DNA of 8,143 bases from Alphaproteobacteria bacterium. GTDB lineage: Bacteria; Pseudomonadota; Alphaproteobacteria; Rickettsiales; JABSSG01. Every line of letters begins with the position of its first letter. The stretch's first letter is position 1. The position numbers and the translations under genes are program-made. Below, piece by piece: positions 5,874-8,143 of the stretch. The notes under the pieces are model-generated. The model saw only the letters and a program-made list of their open reading frames with translations. It made no database searches and was not told the DNA's origin. The DNA is taken from the NCBI GenBank assembly GCA_022600235.1, contig JAHZKS010000019.1:1-8143 (forward strand). Reading direction: 5' to 3'.

Positions 5874-7643
5874 GTGAATATATTAAATAGAATAGCAGAG
5901 TTCTTCCAAGCAAGAGTAGAGAGATATGGTGCTCCCTATTACACTTTTGCTATTTTTGGCTTGATCAATTATCCTATAGCCTTCGGGTTTGAGTATTACT
6001 CAGACGACTTATCAAAAGAATCTTTACTTTTGAGATTTATCGCCACTCTTCTATGTTTTGGACTTTTAGTAAAAAACTTTTGGCCAAAGTTATTAAAACG
6101 ATACTTAGCTATATATTGGTATATTACAGTCACGATCTCTGTTCCTATACTTGCTACTTTTCTTTTGCTTAATAATAGTGGCTCCCTATGGTGGCTAATG
6201 AACTACACCACTTCTATATTAATATTAGTTTTAGTTCTAGATTGGTTGATGTTCTTTATATTATTTGGAGTTGGAACTGTTATAGGATTCATAACCTTTA
6301 TTTCATTATACCAAGACATAATTTGGCAAGCTAGCGCATCAGATACAATATTGGCTATGTATATGTATGCAATTGTATACCTACTTGCAACATTATTTGC
6401 CCGAAACAAAGAAATGTATAGTGCTAAAATAATACTTATTAAAGATAAACTTAACGAAAAGCTGGAAGAAGAAGTTATAAAACGAACAAATAAATTGGAA
6501 GAATCTGTTAATGAGAAAACATATTTCTTAAACCATGTGAACCATGAAATCAGAACTCCTGTCCAGATCATCACCAACATCTCAAGCAACCTTGCAAAAG
6601 AGTGGGATAAAACTTCAGAAAAAGAAAGAAAAGAACTAGCAAGCCAAGTGAATAAAAGCTCAACTAAACTCTTCTCATTAATTAACAATGTGCTTGATAT
6701 ATCAAAATTTGAATCTGGAAGAATGATCTTTGATATGAAAGTTCATAATATGGAAGATACCACAAAGAATGTAATAGAAGAACTCAAACCATTAGCTGAC
6801 GAAAAAAATATCAAAATTGAATTCTATAAAAATAAGCACATAGAAACTAGAGCATTGTATGATGAGGAAAGAATTTCCCAAACCATAAGAAATTTAATTA
6901 CAAACTCTATAAAATACACAAATAACAAAGGGCATATTAGAGTAGATCTAAAACAAAAATACGCTACATTGCCTACAGGAATTACTGTAAATGGCTTATG
7001 CATAGCAGTTAAAGATGACGGGATAGGCATACCAAAAAATGAATTAAAAAAGATATTCGAACCTTTTAGACAAAGCAGCAAAAGTAAATATTCAAAAACA
7101 AGCACAGGACTAGGATTATCCATTTGCGCAGAAATTGTTGCAGCACATAATGGAGTATTATGGGCTGAAAGTAATAACAATAAAAAAGGTAGTATATTTT
7201 ATTGCGTTATCCCTTACCCAAACAATAGAATTGATCCAAACGAAGATAAATCTGAGAAAGCAAAAATTAATATATTATTTGTAGATGATGAAGAAGGATG
7301 CAGAATTGCAGGCAGAATGATTCTAGAAAATATAGGGTATAGCGTAAAATTATTCTCCAGCGGTATGGATCTAAAAGATTATTTGGAATATACAAAAAAC
7401 AAGACTGATCTAATTTTATTAGATATGATAATGCCTGACATAGAGGGTATAGAATTAGTAAGACAATTACGAGAAGAAGACAAACATAAAGATATCCCTA
7501 TCATAATGCAGACAGGTGTAAAATATGATTCTGAGTTGATAGAATTAGAAAAATATAAACCGATTGGCTATATCTCTAAACCTTACAACAAAGAAGAATT
7601 GCAGAAAGAGGTAGAAAAATACTTATCTAAAAAATCTAAATAA
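5874..7643 (+). CDS. Hybrid sensor histidine kinase, CqsS/LqsS-like membrane sensor
   Basis: Inner-membrane hybrid kinase, 589 aa. Six hydrophobic segments (about 22-40, 51-67, 77-99, 105-122, 124-146, 157-176) lie in the first 176 residues, then a charged coiled-coil linker (180-215). HisKA follows with phospho-acceptor H224 (NHEIRTP), then HATPase with N344, DDGIGIP at 381-387, FEPF at 395-398 and GLGLSI at 412-417. The receiver domain has D471/D472, phospho-acceptor D517, T547 and K569. All catalytic residues are present. There is no HPt domain. The membrane part resembles Vibrio CqsS: EY near 40, LR at 53-54, P71, RY at 76-77, P91, N101, W107 and an F-x-RN end at 175-178 line up with few gaps (from memory), suggesting detection of a small hydrophobic ligand. 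The start is GTG without a Shine-Dalgarno site; the frame has no ATG until about residue 109, inside the membrane domain. Kinase identity is certain; ligand class is inference. Confidence 0.95.
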   Translation: MNILNRIAEFFQARVERYGAPYYTFAIFGLINYPIAFGFEYYSDDLSKESLLLRFIATLLCFGLLVKNFWPKLLKRYLAIYWYITVTISVPILATFLLLNNSGSLWWLMNYTTSILILVLVLDWLMFFILFGVGTVIGFITFISLYQDIIWQASASDTILAMYMYAIVYLLATLFARNKEMYSAKIILIKDKLNEKLEEEVIKRTNKLEESVNEKTYFLNHVNHEIRTPVQIITNISSNLAKEWDKTSEKERKELASQVNKSSTKLFSLINNVLDISKFESGRMIFDMKVHNMEDTTKNVIEELKPLADEKNIKIEFYKNKHIETRALYDEERISQTIRNLITNSIKYTNNKGHIRVDLKQKYATLPTGITVNGLCIAVKDDGIGIPKNELKKIFEPFRQSSKSKYSKTSTGLGLSICAEIVAAHNGVLWAESNNNKKGSIFYCVIPYPNNRIDPNEDKSEKAKINILFVDDEEGCRIAGRMILENIGYSVKLFSSGMDLKDYLEYTKNKTDLILLDMIMPDIEGIELVRQLREEDKHKDIPIIMQTGVKYDSELIELEKYKPIGYISKPYNKEELQKEVEKYLSKKSK

Positions 7644-7652
7644 GTTTAGTAA

Positions 7653-8143
7653 CTATATTTTCTGAGCAACATATATATTGATAGAGCCTTCCTGAGGTTT
7701 GAATTCTTTTATACATCTAAAACCTTCATTAGCAAACATCTTAGTAGCCCAATCCTCAGAGAACTTTCTAGACTGCAGTAAAAAATAACTCGTATTTTTT
7801 TGAACTTTTATTATTTTTCCACAAAATGGAAAGGATTGTTCTTCTGTTGATCTAAGATATAAATTTACAGCCCTAGTTTTTTCATTCCAGCGATACTCAG
7901 GCTCAAACTTTGTTGGGTCAAAGTACCTTAATCCAAATGTAGATTTGAAATAATAAAAAATTTCTTTAATCATTAATTGAAAACATTCACTATTATATGC
8001 ATTTTTTATCTTATCAAGATCCTGACAACAATCTAAACTAAATATAAAAAAATCTCCTTTTTTTAAAGGTTTAGAAACATTCTGCACAAACCTACTAATC
8101 TCTGAGTCTGAAAAGTTTGAAAAAGTACTCCCCCAAAAGAGTA
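7653..8143 (-). CDS. EgtD-like SAM-dependent methyltransferase, C-terminal half (partial)
   Basis: The minus-strand frame ends at TAG (7655-7653) and is open to the right window edge, giving about 162 C-terminal residues of a protein expected to be about 320. A GTG at 8087 is not the true start, because the frame continues upstream with LFWGSTFSNFSDSE, which matches the L-x-x-GST-x-x-NF motif of the histidine N-alpha-methyltransferase family (PF10017). Further family marks are FSLDCCQDLDKIKNAYN, the block FDPTKFEPEYRWNEKTRAVN, LYLRS, and the SRKFSEDW...EGFR end. Compared from memory with mycobacterial EgtD, the substrate-site Asn and Tyr (N166, Y206) and Ser284 are kept, but E282 and M252, which shape the histidine pocket, both appear as Leu. 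It is therefore a methyltransferase of this fold with a probably different acceptor. It converges on the sensor kinase with 9 bp between stops. Confidence 0.85.
   Translation of the reverse strand, partial: LFWGSTFSNFSDSEISRFVQNVSKPLKKGDFFIFSLDCCQDLDKIKNAYNSECFQLMIKEIFYYFKSTFGLRYFDPTKFEPEYRWNEKTRAVNLYLRSTEEQSFPFCGKIIKVQKNTSYFLLQSRKFSEDWATKMFANEGFRCIKEFKPQEGSINIYVAQKI

Noticed and set aside
7636..7649. CTAAA-TAAG-TTTAG hairpin between the convergent stops, as a bidirectional terminator
   Set aside because: Only a five-pair stem with a single G-C pair and no T-run on either side; too weak to call.
8085..8087. GTG at 8087 as the start of a 144-aa minus-strand gene
   Set aside because: The frame continues upstream to the window edge and the added residues carry the conserved GST-x-x-NF motif of the methyltransferase family, so the gene is partial, not small.

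Overview
The window comes from an AT-rich bacterial chromosome. The gene content and order point to an alphaproteobacterium, most likely a Rickettsiales- or Holosporales-like, possibly host-associated lineage. The evidence for this is ftsH directly followed by glmM (no folP between them), the rpiB/glyA/nrdR neighbourhood, the HEGGH form of the FtsH zinc motif, and codon use strongly biased to A/T. The lineage call is inference from synteny and motif style, not from a phylogenetic marker.

Layout, left to right. Positions 1-199 hold no gene I can name. They contain a short 9/18-bp tandem repeat and the leader of ftsH. Positions 200-3891 are a tightly packed plus-strand unit, ftsH-glmM-rpiB: ftsH and glmM overlap in ATGA, and glmM and rpiB abut with no gap. 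It encodes the membrane AAA+ protease, phosphoglucosamine mutase (amino-sugar supply for peptidoglycan and LPS) and ribose-5-phosphate isomerase B. After a 109-bp gap with a promoter-like site comes a second plus-strand unit, glyA-nrdR (4001-5775; TAATG overlap). It supplies one-carbon units and glycine, and a Zn-ribbon/ATP-cone repressor of ribonucleotide reductase genes.

The right third is different in character. After a 98-bp gap with its own promoter candidate, 5874-7643 encodes a 589-aa hybrid sensor histidine kinase. Its six-helix N-terminal membrane domain resembles the alpha-hydroxyketone quorum-sensing receptors CqsS (Vibrio) and LqsS (Legionella). Facing it tail to tail, only 9 bp away, is the C-terminal half of an EgtD-like SAM-dependent methyltransferase (PF10017 type) that runs off the right edge on the minus strand. 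Its frame continues past the first GTG to the end of the window, and the continuation carries the family's GST-x-x-NF motif. Two positions that set histidine specificity in EgtD appear changed, so the substrate is probably not histidine.

The housekeeping genes look intact and ordinary. The possible novelty is the sensor-kinase/methyltransferase pair, which could be a small-molecule signalling module (receptor plus signal-modifying enzyme) in an AT-rich alphaproteobacterium. That functional link is a hypothesis from adjacency and family resemblance only.
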